Shown here piece after piece: positions 33,463 to 46,000 of a DNA stretch of 64,000 nucleotides. Each line of letters begins with the position of its first letter. Position 1 is the first letter of the stretch. A model generated the notes under the pieces. The model did not search any database. It was given only the letters and a program-made list of their open reading frames with translations, and was not told the DNA's origin. The position numbers and the translations under genes were made by a program. Location: positions 51,427,680 through 51,491,679 of the forward strand of contig CM055105.1 in assembly GCA_029204225.1 (NCBI GenBank), in the 5' to 3' direction. This stretch comes from Diphasiastrum complanatum. Its lineage: Eukaryota > Streptophyta > Lycopodiopsida > Lycopodiales > Lycopodiaceae.

Positions 33463-36400
33463 ATGTCATCCATGGGTGGATATTTGATGGAACCAAGTGA
33501 GAGACTCACTTCCACAAATTATTCCATTTGGAAAGTGAGAATGGAATCACTCCTAGTGATCCATGATCTATATGACATAGTTCAAGGAGTAGAGGAAGAG
33601 CCTCAAACTCCCCAAGAACAAGCCAAATACAAGAAGAGAGCAAGATTAGCTCTACATTGCATAAAGTTAAATGTATGCAATGACCTCTTGAAAGAGGTGT
33701 CTTCTTGTACCTCATCCAAAGAGGCTTGGGATTCATTAAAGAGCATTTATGAATCCAACAATACTTCAAGAATCCTCATGCTAAGAAATCAAGTTTTCCA
33801 AAGCATGAAAGGAAGTGGAGAGAGTGGACAAGAGTATGTTCTTAGGATCAAATCTCTTAACAAGGAGTTAAGTGCAATAGGAGAGAAGATCCAAGATCAA
33901 GAACTAGTACAAATCATTTTGAATGGTCTAAGTGATGAGTTTACCAACTTAGTCCAATCATTTGCCATTCAAGACTCTCTTCCATCCATTGAAAAGTTGC
34001 ACAATGTTCTTGTGGCCGAGGAGAGTAGGCTTCTACACCTCAAGACAAGAATGGATAGCATGTCACTTAATGGAGGAGAGGAGAAAGCTAACTTTACATC
34101 TAAAGGCAAGAAAAAGCAAAATCCATTCAAGAAAAATCAAGGCAAGGAGGCCGAGATGAAGAATGGAGGATCTACCTCCAAAGGCAAAGTGAAGAACAAG
34201 GCAAAACTAAAGTGTTTCTTTTGTGGAAAGAAAGGACACTTTGCCTCAGAATGCTACTTGAAGAAGAATCAACAAGCCAAAGGAGATCAAGGGAACATTG
34301 CTCAAGAGGAAGAATATGAGGATGGATTCAACACATCCTTAATGGTTGCATCTACACCAACTTCAAGTCAAGACACATGGTGGATAGATAGTGGGGCTAG
34401 TTCCCACATGTCCTTTAACAAGCATTATTTTTCTACTCTTCTATCTTGTAATGACTCTAAGAAGTCAATATACACTGCTAGTGATCAAGCATGCAAGATA
34501 GATGGCATAGGATCTATACCTCTTTGTTTAGGCACATCTAAAAGGATAGATCTAGATAATGTTTTGTATGTTCCTACCATTTCAAGAAACTTGCTTAGTG
34601 TAGGACAATTAATGGACAATGGACTAGATGTACATTTCAAGAATGGAGTTTGTTCCATCTTGAAAAATGATAAGTGCATAGCTAGTGGCATTAAGCAAGG
34701 TAGACTTTTCAAGTTGGATGCTAATGTTGCAAGTGAAAGTGTGAACTTGGCTAGGGAGGAGCTAACTCAAGTGGAGCTTTGGCATAAGAGATTAGGCCAT
34801 CCTAATCTTCAATCTATGGAGTCAATGGCAAGCAAGGAACTAGCTCTCGGCCTACCAAGAGCTTTCAAGAAGTGTGGAAAAATGTGTGAGGCATGTGGCC
34901 TTGCAAAGTCACACAAATCTTCTTACAAGAAATCTTCATCAAGATCTCTCTCTCCCTTGGATCTCATACATTCTGATGTACATAGTTTTTCACATGCAAG
35001 TAATGGAGGTGCCTTGATGTATGTAACTTTTATAGATGATTGTACTAGATTCACATGGATTGAGTTACTATCAAAGAAAAATCTTGTTTATGAAGCTTTC
35101 ATTAAGTTCAAGTCTCTAGTAGAGAAACAACTTAGTACTTCTATCAAAGCACTAAGATGTGATAATGGAGGAGAGTACACCTCCAATAAAATGAAAGACT
35201 TTTGTGAGATCAATGGTATTAAGTTACAATACACTTGTTCCTACACCCCTCAACAAAATGGGGTGGCCGAGAGGAAAAATAGGAGTCTATGTGAGTGTGC
35301 AAAGTCCTTGAGGCTTGATGCATCACTTCCCATCTCATTTTGGGGAGAAGCCATAACATGTGCTAATTATTTGTGTAATAGACTTCCTAGTAGTGCTATA
35401 GATGGGATCTCACCTTATCAAGCCTTGTTTGATAAGAAACCCAATGTAAAATATTTTAAGATCTTTGGATGTACTTGTTATGTACACATTCCTTTGGAGA
35501 CTAGAAGGAAAGAAGATGCTACCTCCTTCAAAGGAATCTTTGTTGGCTATGGAGAAAATAGCAAGGGATATAGGATATATGATCCTACATCCAAGAAAGT
35601 AAAGGTAAGCAAGGATGTACTTTTTGATGAGTCACAATTTGCTAAGAGCTTGTCAAATGGATCTAACCCATTGTGCATTGAAGATCTTGACAAATCCGAG
35701 GAGGATCTTGACAAACCCGAGGAGGATCATGACAAACCCGAGGATGGAGATTTGGATCCAAGTCAAAAGGGGCCAAGAAGATCATCAAGGAGCAAGGCCG
35801 AGCCCTCAAGGCTTACCTATGTGGACAAGGGAAAGCAAAAGGAAGGCTCTACATCTTCTACCTCTTACTCTTTTTTAGCTACATTGATTGAAGAACCATC
35901 ATCTTTTGAAGAAGCATGTAAATCTAAAGTTTGGAGAGATGCAATGCAAGTAGAGTATGATGCATTAGAAGAAAATCATACTTGGAATCTTGTAAATCTT
36001 CCAAGAGGAAAGAAACCACTTGCATGTAAGTGGATTTATAGAATTAAGTACAATCAAGATGGATCTATTAGTAAATACAAAGCTAGGCTTGTTGCTAAGG
36101 GATTTCTTCAAATAAAAGGATTGGATTATGAAGAAACATTTGCACCTGTAGCTAAGCTTGTAACTATTAGATTAATCATTTGCATTGCTACTTTGTTCAA
36201 ATGGGATCTCTACCAAATGGATGTGACAAATGCCTTCTTGAATGGCTTCTTAGAAGAGGAAATCTACATGATGCAACCCGAGGGCTTCATCAAGATTGGT
36301 GAGGAGCAAAAGGTGTGCTACTTAAGGAAGAGCCTATATGGCTTGAAGCAAGCACCTAGAGCTTGGTACTCTAGGTTGCATGATTTTCTCTATTCCCTTG

Positions 36401-37443
36401 GCTTTGTACTAAGTGCTTATGAACCTTCTTTATATTTCAAATGTAATGAAGGAAAGATCATCATTTTGGTTCTTTATGTTGATGACATCATTATGACAGG
36501 AAATGATGATGATGGCATAGGCAAAGTAAAAGTTGACTTATCTAGTGAGTTCAAGATGGTAGATCTAGGCTTCCTAAAGTTTATACTTGGGATAGAAGTG
36601 TCTAGAAGTAGCAATTGTACTTTCATAAGTCAATCTAAGTATGCTACTTCCATTCTTGAAAGATTTGGTATGAAAGATTGTAAGGGGATTGACACCCCTA
36701 TGGAGCATGTTGTGAAAGCAACTAATGAAGGTGATGAAGCATCCTTTGAGGACATCACTCTCTTTAGGAAGCTTATAGGCTCTCTAATCTATTTAACCAT
36801 CACTAGACCTGACTTAAGTTTTTGTGTAAGCAAGTTGAGTCAAAGTATGCAAGCTCCTTTAATTCATCATTGGAAAAGTGCCAAGAGAGTACTTAGATAT
36901 GTTTCTAGTACTAGATTTTTTGGTATACTTTATGAAGGATCTAACTTGCACTTGAGAGCCTACTCGGATTCAGATTTTGCAGGTGACAAGATGGATAGGA
37001 AGTCCATTAGTGCATTTGCAACATTTCTTTGTGGAGGAGTGATATCTTGGCTTTCCAAAAAGCAAGATACAATCTCACTATCTTCTTGTGAAGCCAAGTA
37101 CAAGGCATTGACTTCAACAACCAAAGAGCTCTTATGGCTAAGAAGACTCTTGATGGAACTACATGTGCTAGAGGCCGAGGAGATCCCTTACATATTTTGT
37201 GACAATCAAGCTTCTCAACAAATTGCTTCAAATCCTATCTTCCATGCTAGAACAAAGCATATTGAGATAGCTCACCACTTTGTGAGGGAGAAGGTACAAT
37301 CCAAGGAAGTGCAACTACATCATGTACCATCATCCGAATGCATAGCTGATATCTTAACCAAACCATTGTCCAAAGATCCATTTTTTAAGTTAAGATATGC
37401 TCTTGGAATTGTAGATAGATGTACACTAGATTTGCCAAGTTAG
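33463..37443 (+). CDS. B2 gag-pol polyprotein (about 1326 aa)
   Basis: Open from gag to RNase H. I chose the Met at 33463 (MSSMGGYL) because it matches the B1 start; an upstream in-frame Met at 33433 lies in leader text. Domains in order: gag (NYSIWKVRMESL), zinc knuckle CFFCGKKGHFASEC near 250, protease WWIDSGASSHMS near 305, GAG-pre-integrase, integrase with RCDNGGEY and AERKNRSLCE, a linker with repeated acidic DLDKPEED units, RT with YVDDII near 1008, and RNase H with SDSDFAGD. The RNase H motif reads CEAKYKAL, whereas B1 has CEAEYKAL. The changed residue aligns with the catalytic Glu of RNase H, so this enzyme is probably inactive. PPT GAGGAGGAG follows the stop. Confidence 0.96.
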   Translation: MSSMGGYLMEPSERLTSTNYSIWKVRMESLLVIHDLYDIVQGVEEEPQTPQEQAKYKKRARLALHCIKLNVCNDLLKEVSSCTSSKEAWDSLKSIYESNNTSRILMLRNQVFQSMKGSGESGQEYVLRIKSLNKELSAIGEKIQDQELVQIILNGLSDEFTNLVQSFAIQDSLPSIEKLHNVLVAEESRLLHLKTRMDSMSLNGGEEKANFTSKGKKKQNPFKKNQGKEAEMKNGGSTSKGKVKNKAKLKCFFCGKKGHFASECYLKKNQQAKGDQGNIAQEEEYEDGFNTSLMVASTPTSSQDTWWIDSGASSHMSFNKHYFSTLLSCNDSKKSIYTASDQACKIDGIGSIPLCLGTSKRIDLDNVLYVPTISRNLLSVGQLMDNGLDVHFKNGVCSILKNDKCIASGIKQGRLFKLDANVASESVNLAREELTQVELWHKRLGHPNLQSMESMASKELALGLPRAFKKCGKMCEACGLAKSHKSSYKKSSSRSLSPLDLIHSDVHSFSHASNGGALMYVTFIDDCTRFTWIELLSKKNLVYEAFIKFKSLVEKQLSTSIKALRCDNGGEYTSNKMKDFCEINGIKLQYTCSYTPQQNGVAERKNRSLCECAKSLRLDASLPISFWGEAITCANYLCNRLPSSAIDGISPYQALFDKKPNVKYFKIFGCTCYVHIPLETRRKEDATSFKGIFVGYGENSKGYRIYDPTSKKVKVSKDVLFDESQFAKSLSNGSNPLCIEDLDKSEEDLDKPEEDHDKPEDGDLDPSQKGPRRSSRSKAEPSRLTYVDKGKQKEGSTSSTSYSFLATLIEEPSSFEEACKSKVWRDAMQVEYDALEENHTWNLVNLPRGKKPLACKWIYRIKYNQDGSISKYKARLVAKGFLQIKGLDYEETFAPVAKLVTIRLIICIATLFKWDLYQMDVTNAFLNGFLEEEIYMMQPEGFIKIGEEQKVCYLRKSLYGLKQAPRAWYSRLHDFLYSLGFVLSAYEPSLYFKCNEGKIIILVLYVDDIIMTGNDDDGIGKVKVDLSSEFKMVDLGFLKFILGIEVSRSSNCTFISQSKYATSILERFGMKDCKGIDTPMEHVVKATNEGDEASFEDITLFRKLIGSLIYLTITRPDLSFCVSKLSQSMQAPLIHHWKSAKRVLRYVSSTRFFGILYEGSNLHLRAYSDSDFAGDKMDRKSISAFATFLCGGVISWLSKKQDTISLSSCEAKYKALTSTTKELLWLRRLLMELHVLEAEEIPYIFCDNQASQQIASNPIFHARTKHIEIAHHFVREKVQSKEVQLHHVPSSECIADILTKPLSKDPFFKLRYALGIVDRCTLDLPS

Positions 37444-37456
37444 AAGTGAGGAGGAG

Positions 37457-38318
37457 TGTTGAAAATTGTCACTTCTCACTTGACATTGGTTCATGTAAAT
37501 ATTGATCAAACATTAGAATATGTTGATGATATGATTTCACACGTGTGGAGCATGTTCCCATGTGTGAAAGGATGTACTTTTCATGTTTGTATATATCTAA
37601 ATTGATTTTGTATCATTCTAGTTAGTGTGAACATGAAATGACTAGTTTTTAGTCAAGTTGACTAGTCACCTACAAATTAGCTTTTCCTTGCATGTGCATG
37701 AGTAAATGCTCCCACATGGCAAGTGGATGTTCACATGTGTGTATAGAGTACTAGAAGATAAGAGTTGACCATTTTCCTTAGATCCTATTTTGTAGGGAAT
37801 ATTCCTATATTCTAGGAGACTAGCTTTTTGGATTTTAGTCATATTCTAGAAGGTCAACTATTGGATAAGGATCAAGGATGGATCAAATGGATAGATATGA
37901 GTGATGTGGCACTCTTCACACGTGTGAAGGCCTGCTGGACTGTACCAGACTCATGGATGTACTTGATCCATAAAAGGATCATCATTTTGCTAAGAAAATT
38001 GATGAGACTTTTGCACTCTACACTTTTGTGAGATTTCTAGTCATTTGTCTTGTGATTTTTATGCATGATTGCTATCTAGTATTATTGTACTTGTTGTTTC
38101 AGGTGCAGGCCGTACAGTGGACAGTACTCCACACGTGTGAAGCCGCTCTCACTAAAAAATGATGTGTTGATCCATTGCTCTTGCTTAAATCCAAGTGTAG
38201 TGAATCTAGATCAAGATCTAATGTGTAGAACTTGATAGATTCATTGATTAAGCAACCAATAACTCTCTATGATTGTAAAGTACAATCATTATTGTCCTAA
38301 AAACTGTAAAATTTATCA
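37457..38318 (+). repeat. B2 3' LTR
   Basis: Pairs with 32005-32866. Palindrome at 37915-37928. Followed by GCATA. Confidence 0.95.
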
Positions 38319-41300
38319 GCATACCAATGCAAGAATGAATGCTATTTCTCTGCAGGGCAAGATCAAAGACAAGTCCAAGTACAAATGTTTTTTCTGTGGA
38401 AAGAAAGGACATTTTGCATCAGAATGTCTCAAGAAGAAGAAGGCACAAGAGAACAAACAAAGCAACATTGCACATCAGGAGGAAGAGGAGGATGAAGAGT
38501 CATCCTTGATGGTTTCCAGCAAACCACCATCATCCAAGAGCAACACCAATGATTCTTGGTGGATTGATAGTGGGGCAAGTTCCCACATGACATATCAAAA
38601 GGACATATTCTCCACCTTACTTTCTTACAATGACTTACATAGATTAATCTATACTGCAAGTAGTCAAGAATGTAAGATAAGTGGAATAGGAACAATTCCC
38701 TTGTATGTGGGATCATCCAAAAGGATGAATCTAGATAATGCTCTTTATGTTCCTAAGTTAACCAAGAATTTGCTTAGTGTTGGCCAATTAATGGATAATG
38801 GCCTAGATGTACAATTTAAGCATGGAATTTGTTCCATCCTTAGAAATGATGAATGTATAGCCAAAGGCTTTAAGCAAGGTAGATTGTTTAAGCTTGATGC
38901 TAATATTGCAGTGGAGAGTGTTAACTTGGCAAAGGTGGAGCTATCAAAGGTAAAACTGTGGCACAAAAGGTTGGGCCACCCCAACTACAAAGCCATGGAA
39001 TCTATGGCTACAAAGGAGCTTGTAGTTGGACTCCCCAAGCATTTGTCAAAGTGTGGGAAGAGATGTGAAGCATGCAGCCTCTCAAAGGCTCGCAAGCTGC
39101 CCTTCTCAAGATCTACATCAAGATCAAACTCTCCTCTTGAACTCATCCATTCGGATGTTCATAGTTTTTCACATGAGTCTAATGGTGGTGCCAAGTACTA
39201 TGTAATCTTCATTGATGACTATTCTAGATTTTGTTGGATGTACCTCTTGTCTAGCAAATCAATGGTGTTTGGTTCTTTTGTAAAGTTCAAGACTTTGGTA
39301 GAAAATCAACTTAGTACCAAGATTAAGGTATCAAGGAGTGATAATGGAGGTGAATATGTCTCCAATAAGTTGATTGACTTTTGTATTTCTAATGGCATAA
39401 AGAGGGAGTTGTCATGTCCATACACCCCTCAACAAAATGGAGTGAGTGAGAGAAGAAATAGATCTCTTTGTGAGTGTGCTAAGGCCTTAAGGCTAGATGC
39501 TTCTCTATCCAAACCATTTTGGGGTGAAGCAATAACTTGTGCTAACTATTTGTGCAATAGATTGCCAAACCAAGCCATTGGAGGAATCACACCATTTGAA
39601 GCTCTATTTGGAGAGAAGCCCAATCTCAAAGATCTCAAAGTTTTTGGATCCACTTGCTATGTACACCAATCCTTGGATAAGAGAAGGAAGGATGATGCAA
39701 CATCCATCAAAGGCATCTTTGTGGGATATGGTGAGAATAGCAAAGGTTATAGAGTCTTCAATCCAATCACTAGCAAGGTGATAGTGATTAGGGATGTTAT
39801 TTTTGATGAAGGACATGCTTGTGATTTGGATGATAATGCTACTAATCATCTTGATGCCAAGGATCATGCTAGGATGGAGGAGGAGCTTCCAAGTGAAGAA
39901 GAACTTGAGGATCCACCTCAAGATGCAAGAACTCCAAGAACTCCAAGAACTCCAAGAAGATCTACAAGGGCAAGATCCGAGCCATTGAGGCTCACCTATG
40001 ATGGTCAAGGTGATCAAAGGGAAGGCTCATCATCTTTCACATCTTACACCTTTCTTACTTCAATGTTAGATGAGCCAACATGCTATGAAGATGCTTGTAA
40101 GTCTAAAAGTTGGATGGATGCTATGCAAGTAGAGTATGATGCTCTTATTGAGAATCATACTTGGGATCTTGTGGATCTTCCTCAAGGGAAGAAACCTCTT
40201 GATTGCAAGTGGGTGTTTAGATTGAAGTATAATCAAGATGGATCAATAAGCAAGCATAAAGCTAGGCTTGTTGCCAAAGGTTTTTTACAAACCAAAGGCA
40301 TTGACTATGATGAGACTTTTGCTCCTGTGGCTAAGCTTGTTACTATCAGGTTGATCATTAGTCTTGCTACAACCTTCAATTGGGAGCTATTCCAACTTGA
40401 CTTCACAAATGCATTCCTCAATGGTTATTTGGAGGAAGAGATCTACATGAGGCAACCCGAGGGCTTCATCAAGGCAAAGCATGAAGGAAAGGTGTGTTTT
40501 TTGAAGAAGAGCCTTTATGGGCTCAAGCAAGCACCTAGAGCATGGTACTCTAGGCTAAACTCTTTTCTCATTTCCATCAATTTTGTAACGAGTGCCTATG
40601 ATCCATCATTGTATATAAGTTTTCATGATGGCATGATCATTATTCTTGTTTTGTATGTAGATGACATTATCTTGAGTGGTAATGATCTAGATGGAATCAG
40701 AGATGTAAAAATTGCTTTAGCAAAAGAGTTTAAGATGGTAGATCTCGGCCTATTGAGCTCCATTCTTGGAATAGAGGTTATTAGAGGATGTGATTTTAGC
40801 TTCATTTGTCAATCTAAATATGCTACATCCATCCTAGATAGATTTGGAATGAAGAATTGTAAAGGCATTGAGACACCAATGGAGCAACATGTAAAAGCAT
40901 CTATTGGTTGTGATGAAGCATCCTTTGAGGACATCACATTATATAGAAGGCTTATTGGCTCCTTGATCTATTTAACTATAACTAGACCTGATCTTAGTTA
41001 TAGTGTTGGAAAGTTAAGCCAATTCATGCAAAGTCCTCTAGTTTCACATTGGAAGATGGCCAAAAGAGTTCTTAGATACATTTCATTCACTAAGAATTTT
41101 GGTATTTTGTATAGAGGAACTAATCTTGGCTTAAGAGCCTACAGTGACTCGGATTTTGCAGGTGACAAAGTGGATAGAAGATCAACAAGTGCCTTTGCCA
41201 CCTTTCTATGTGATGGAGTAGTATCATGGCTTTCCAAAAAGCAAGATACCATCTCCCTATCTTCCACAGAATCCGAATACAAGGCCTTGACATCAACATG

Positions 41301-41631
41301 CAAGGAGGTCTTGTGGCTCAAAAGGCTATTGGTGGAGCTTCATGTCATGGAGGAGGAGATTCCTATCATCTATTGTGACAACCAATCAGCCCAATCACTT
41401 GCAACTAATCCTACATTCCATGCAAGGAGCAAACACATCGAAATTGCTCATCATTTCGTGAGGGAAAAAGTGCAAGCTAAAGAGATCAAGCTCCAACACA
41501 TGCCATCATCAAGTTGCTTGGCTGACTTGTTTACTAAACCTTTACCTAAAGATTCATTTGTCAAGCTTAGATCTTCAATTGGAGTTATTGATAAAAGCAT
41601 TGTGATCTCCAAGGCTAGATTTGAGGAGGAG

Positions 41632-42321
41632 TGTGAAAAATTGCCTACATTGGCAAATCTAGCCATGTAGAATATTGTACATTTTGTCAATATTGTTTGT
41701 TGGTTACTTGAATGGCCAAAGTGCCACTTGTACATACACACCTAAAGTAGGTTACCACGAGTCAAGAGGAGTGGTTGTGTCTATTTGGTAGTGATTCCTA
41801 CTTTGTAGGATCTAGACCATGATTTATGATGAGATTTGTACCTACCATGCACCTACCAAGCATGACTCTTGGATCTAGGCTAGGGTTTTCACATTAGGGC
41901 AAGAAAGTGGAGTCTACTTCCTTATTACATGCTGGATTTTCACCTAACTTTGCAAAGGAAGTGTGGTTTACTATGTATTTCCATTCTCCATAGTGAGAAG
42001 ATAGAAACTTTTTGGAGCCTCAAGGAGAAACTCGAGTTTCCTCTCATTGTATGGTGATTACTCTATTTTTCAATGAAACCCAGCTTTGGCACTTTGTAAA
42101 CACTGTCTACAGGCCGTAATAAAGTCTTATTTCCACACGTGTGGAGTTGGATTAGACTATTTGATCAATGCTTTGATTGTCTCTACTTGTTTCCTATCAA
42201 GCTGCTAAACTAGATCTTGTTTTCTGATGACTAGTTTCTGATAGATTGTTTAACAAACATACAATCACCTTGTGGATCATTCAAAGATCCATTTATGGTC
42301 CTTAATACTGTACTTTTCACA
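41632..42321 (+). repeat. C1 3' LTR (690 bp)
   Basis: Preceded by GAGGAGGAG. Palindrome TCCACACGTGTGGA at 42132-42145. Shares private variants (GTAATAAAG, AACATACAATC, CTTAATACTG) with the LTR at 48286-48975 rather than with its own 5' partner. Confidence 0.93.
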
Positions 42322-42358
42322 AAAATCGCTCAAAAATCGCTCAAAAAATGGAGAAAAT
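42322..42358. other. Junction between C1 and C2
   Basis: AAAATCGCTCAAAA is the text that follows the LTR ending at 48975, and ATGGAGAAAAT is the text that precedes the LTR at 30113. Right and left flanks of the same insertion site are fused here, as expected at a tandem duplication joint. Confidence 0.8.
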
Positions 42359-43048
42359 TGTGAAAAATTGCCTACATTGGCAAATCTAGCCATGTAGAAT
42401 ATTGTACATTTTGTCAATATTGTTTGTTGGTTACTTGAATGGCCAAAGTGCCACTTGTACATACACACCTAAAGTAGGTTACCACGAGTCAAGAGGAGTG
42501 GTTGTGTCTATTTGGTAGTGATTCCTACTTTGTAGGATCTAGACCATGATATATGATGAGATTTGTACCTACCATGCACCTACCAAGCATGACTCTTGGA
42601 TCTAGGCTAGGGTTTTCACATTAGGGCAAGAAAGTGGAGTCTACTTCCTTATTACATGCTGGATTTTCACCTAACTTTGCAAAGGAAATGTGTTTTACTA
42701 TGTATTTCCATTCTCCATAGTGAGAAGATAGAAACTTTTTTGAGCCTCAAGGAGAAACTCGAGTTTCCTCTCATTGTATGGTGATTACTCTATTTTTCAA
42801 TGAAACCCAGCTTTGGCACTTTGTAAACACTGTCTACAGGCCGTACTACAGCCTTATTTCCACACGTGTGGAGTTGGATTAGACTATTTGATCAATGCTT
42901 TGATTGTCTCTACTTGTTTCCTATCAAGCTGCTAAACTAGATCTTGTTTTCTGATGACTAGTTTCTGATAGATTGTTTAACAAGCATACAATCACCTTGT
43001 GGATCATTCAAAGATCCATTTATGGTCCTTAGTACTGTACTTTTCACA
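42359..43048 (+). repeat. C2 5' LTR (690 bp)
   Basis: Shares AAGCATACAATC, CTTAGTACTG and TGTGTTTTAC with the LTR at 30113. No PBS follows; the next bases are E2 pol. Palindrome at 42859-42872. Confidence 0.9.
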
Positions 43049-46000
43049 AAAGATTGGGTTAGATGCAAGGTGTTGGGCTGATATATTGTCATTGTAGATG
43101 ATTGGTGCCTCCTTTGAATCCATGATCTTTAGCTCCACCAATAATCTCTTGATCCAAAGTACCTCCTTTGTAGTGGTTGTCAAAGCTTTGTACTCGGCCT
43201 CGGTTGAAGATAGAGATATAGTTTCTTGCTTTTTTGAAAGCCATGAAACCACACATTCTCCTATGAAAGTTGAATAGGCACTTGTTGATTTCCTATCCCT
43301 CTTGTCCCATGCAAAATCTGAATCACTAAATGCATGAAGGTTAATCACATCTCCTCTATATAGAATCCCAAAATCCAATGTACCCGAGATGTATCTTAGA
43401 ATCCTCTTAGCCTTTTTCTAATGGATATTCAATGGCTTTTGCATGGATTGGCTCAACCTACATACACTAAAGCTAAGATCTGGTCTAGTTATAGTGATCC
43501 ACATTAAGGAACCTATAAGTTGCCTAAACAAAGTGATGTCCATGAAGGATCTTTCATCATCTTCATTTGGCACTTTTACATCTTGCTCCATTGGTGTGTC
43601 AACACTTTTGCATACTTCCATCTTAAACTTCTTCAAAAGACTTTGAGCATAGTTTACTTGACTTATAAAGATAAAATCAGACCCTCTAAGTACGTCTATG
43701 CCTAAGATGAAGTGAAGACACCCTAGATCTACCATCTTGAACTCTAAGGATAGATCTATCTTGATTTTTCAATACCATCAACACTATTTCCACTAATGAT
43801 GATGTCATCTACATAAATGAGTAAAAGTACAATACCAACATCATCAAACTTAATGTAAAGAGTGAGATCATATTCACTTTGAACAAAAGAAAGTGAAATA
43901 AGATAGCAATGTAGTCTTGAATTTCAAGATCTCGAGGCTTGCTTCAAGCCATAGATGCTTCTTTGGAGATGGCATACTTTGTTCTCCATTCCATGCCTGA
44001 TGAACCCTTGTGGCTGCTCCATATAGATATCCTCTTCCAAAAAACCATTCAAGAAAGCATTAGAGACATCCATTTGACATAGAATCCATCCAAAATGTGA
44101 TGCAAGTGCAATTATTAATGCCTTATTGTGACCATCTTGGCCACGGGTGCAAAAGTTTTCTCATAGTCTATCCCTCTCTCTTGAGCATAACCTTTTGCAA
44201 CTAATCTTGCTTTATGTTTGTTAACACTCCCATTTGCATTCAACTTAAGCTTGAAGACCCACTTGCATCCTATTACATTCCTTTGAGGTCTCTCAACAAG
44301 CAACCAAATTTCATTCTCAATCAAGGCATCATACTCATCCAACATAGCTTTATACCATTCTTTGGAGTTCAATGCATCTTCAACATTAGATGGTTCTTCA
44401 AAACTAGATAAAGCATAAGAAGTGGATGAGATACCCTCAACTTGCTGTCCTTTGCCTTGATATGTGAGCCTTGATGGCTCCACTTTTGCCCTTAAAGATC
44501 TCCTTGGTGTGATAGGTGGGTTTGGTGCTTGCTCCTCCATGAGCTCCTCCTCAAAACCAAGATCTTGCTCCTCGGCCATCTTCTTCTTGATTGTTGGAGC
44601 ACTTGAGCCTTCTTCAAGCATATGCATATGATGTTCATCAAAGATGACATCCCTTGAAACAACAAATTTGTTCAAGGATGGGAGATAGACTTTGTAGCCC
44701 TTGCTTGAGCTTGCATATCCAAGCATGATCCCTCTTGTGGAAGATGGATCCTCCTTGGTTCTTGTTTCCAATGGCACATTCACATAACATATACACCCAA
44801 AAACTTTCAAGTGATTAAGATTGGGTTTCTTTCCATACAACATCTCATAAGGAGTTTTGCCTTCAATTGCTTTGCAAGACACCCTATTCATCAAGTAGTT
44901 TGCACATACAAGAGACTCACCCCAAAAGGATTTGGGCAAACAAGCATCTAATCTTAAAGCCTTAAAACATTCACATAATGTTCTATTCCTTCTTTCAGCG
45001 ACTCCATTTTGTTGAGGAGTGTAAGGACAAGAAGTCTCTTTCTTGATCCCTTCCTACTCACAAAAGGCCTTGAACTCATTGGAGATGAATTCTCCACCAT
45101 TGTCACTTCTAAGAATCTTGATGCTATGATTATGATGCTTTTCCACAAACAACTTGAACTTTACAAAAGTATCAAATACTTGAGACTTGAAGGAAAGTAA
45201 GAACACCCAACAATATCTTGAGTAGTCATCAATGAAGGTTAAAAACATGGATGAACCTCCATTAGATTTGGTGCTAGCAATGTGCACATCCGAGTGTATG
45301 AGTTCAAGAGGATGAGATGACTTTGTGATGGAGTTAGGAAACACCTTCTTATGTGCCTTGGATAAGGCACAAGCTTCACAAACCTTGTCTTCCTTCCCAA
45401 TAGACCTTGGTAGGCCTAAAGCATACTCCTCCTTGATCATAGCCTCCATGGAACCCGAGTTGACATGTCCAAGTCTTTTGTGCCATAAAGTAAAGGTAGA
45501 TATCTTGCTCTTCTCGGCCAACATGACAACATTAGTATCCACAAATGCATCCAACTTATAAAGTTTGCCAAGTCTAGTGCCCTTAGCCACTATCTTACCC
45601 TTCTTCTTGATGAAACATTCATTTGAAGCAAAGTCAACATTGAAATCATTGTCTACCATTTGGCCAACACTTAGTAGATTCTTTGTTATTGTAGGAATGT
45701 ACAAAACACCTTCTATGTTGATCTTTTTGGAAGATCCTAAGCAAAGGGGAATGCTACCAACTCCTTCAATCTTACAAGCTTCATCATTTTCCGTATAGAT
45801 AGACTTTATAGGTCCATCATAAGATAAGAGAGAAGAGAAAAACTCCCTTTTACTAGTCATGTGTGAACTAGCACTCGAGTCAATCCACCAAGGATCTTCT
45901 CCTTTGAAGCTTGTTGAAGAAAATATGGACATCATGAGAGAGTTCTCATGTGAACTCTCCTCCTCCTCCTCTTTGCTCGTGTTGGCTTGGCTTTGATCTT

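Larger units (their letters stand above)
32005..38318 (+). mobile_element. Copia element B2 (6314 bp)
   Basis: LTRs of 862 bp at 32005-32866 and 37457-38318, target duplication GCATA at 32000-32004 and 38319-38323. Between the LTRs I find one difference (ACGGATG against AAGGATG, about 32115). Structurally complete, but pol has a suspicious RNase H change. Confidence 0.96.
31431..41670 (+). pseudogene. C1 gag-pol, interrupted by B2
   Basis: Gag begins at 31431 (MGSVEAYLLEASERLN) and is cut at 32004. After B2 and one copy of GCATA are removed, the frame continues at 38324 without loss. It then carries zinc knuckle CFFCGKKGHFASEC, protease WWIDSGASSHMT, GAG-pre-integrase, integrase (RSDNGGEY, SERRNRSLCE), a linker with three TPR repeats, RT (YVDDII) and RNase H (SDSDFAGD, ESEYKAL). 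The stop codon at 41668-41670 lies 13 codons inside the 3' LTR, so the C-terminus is LTR-encoded. One codon is missing in gag (VHVLNGL where relatives have VQIILNGL). The insertion makes this copy inactive. Confidence 0.94.
30113..42321 (+). mobile_element. Copia element C1, split by B2
   Basis: LTRs 30113-30799 (687 bp) and 41632-42321 (690 bp), with AAAAT on both sides (30108-30112 and 42322-42326). The LTRs differ at about ten sites, so C1 is older than the B2 that sits in its gag gene. Except for B2 the gag-pol frame looks open. Confidence 0.93.
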
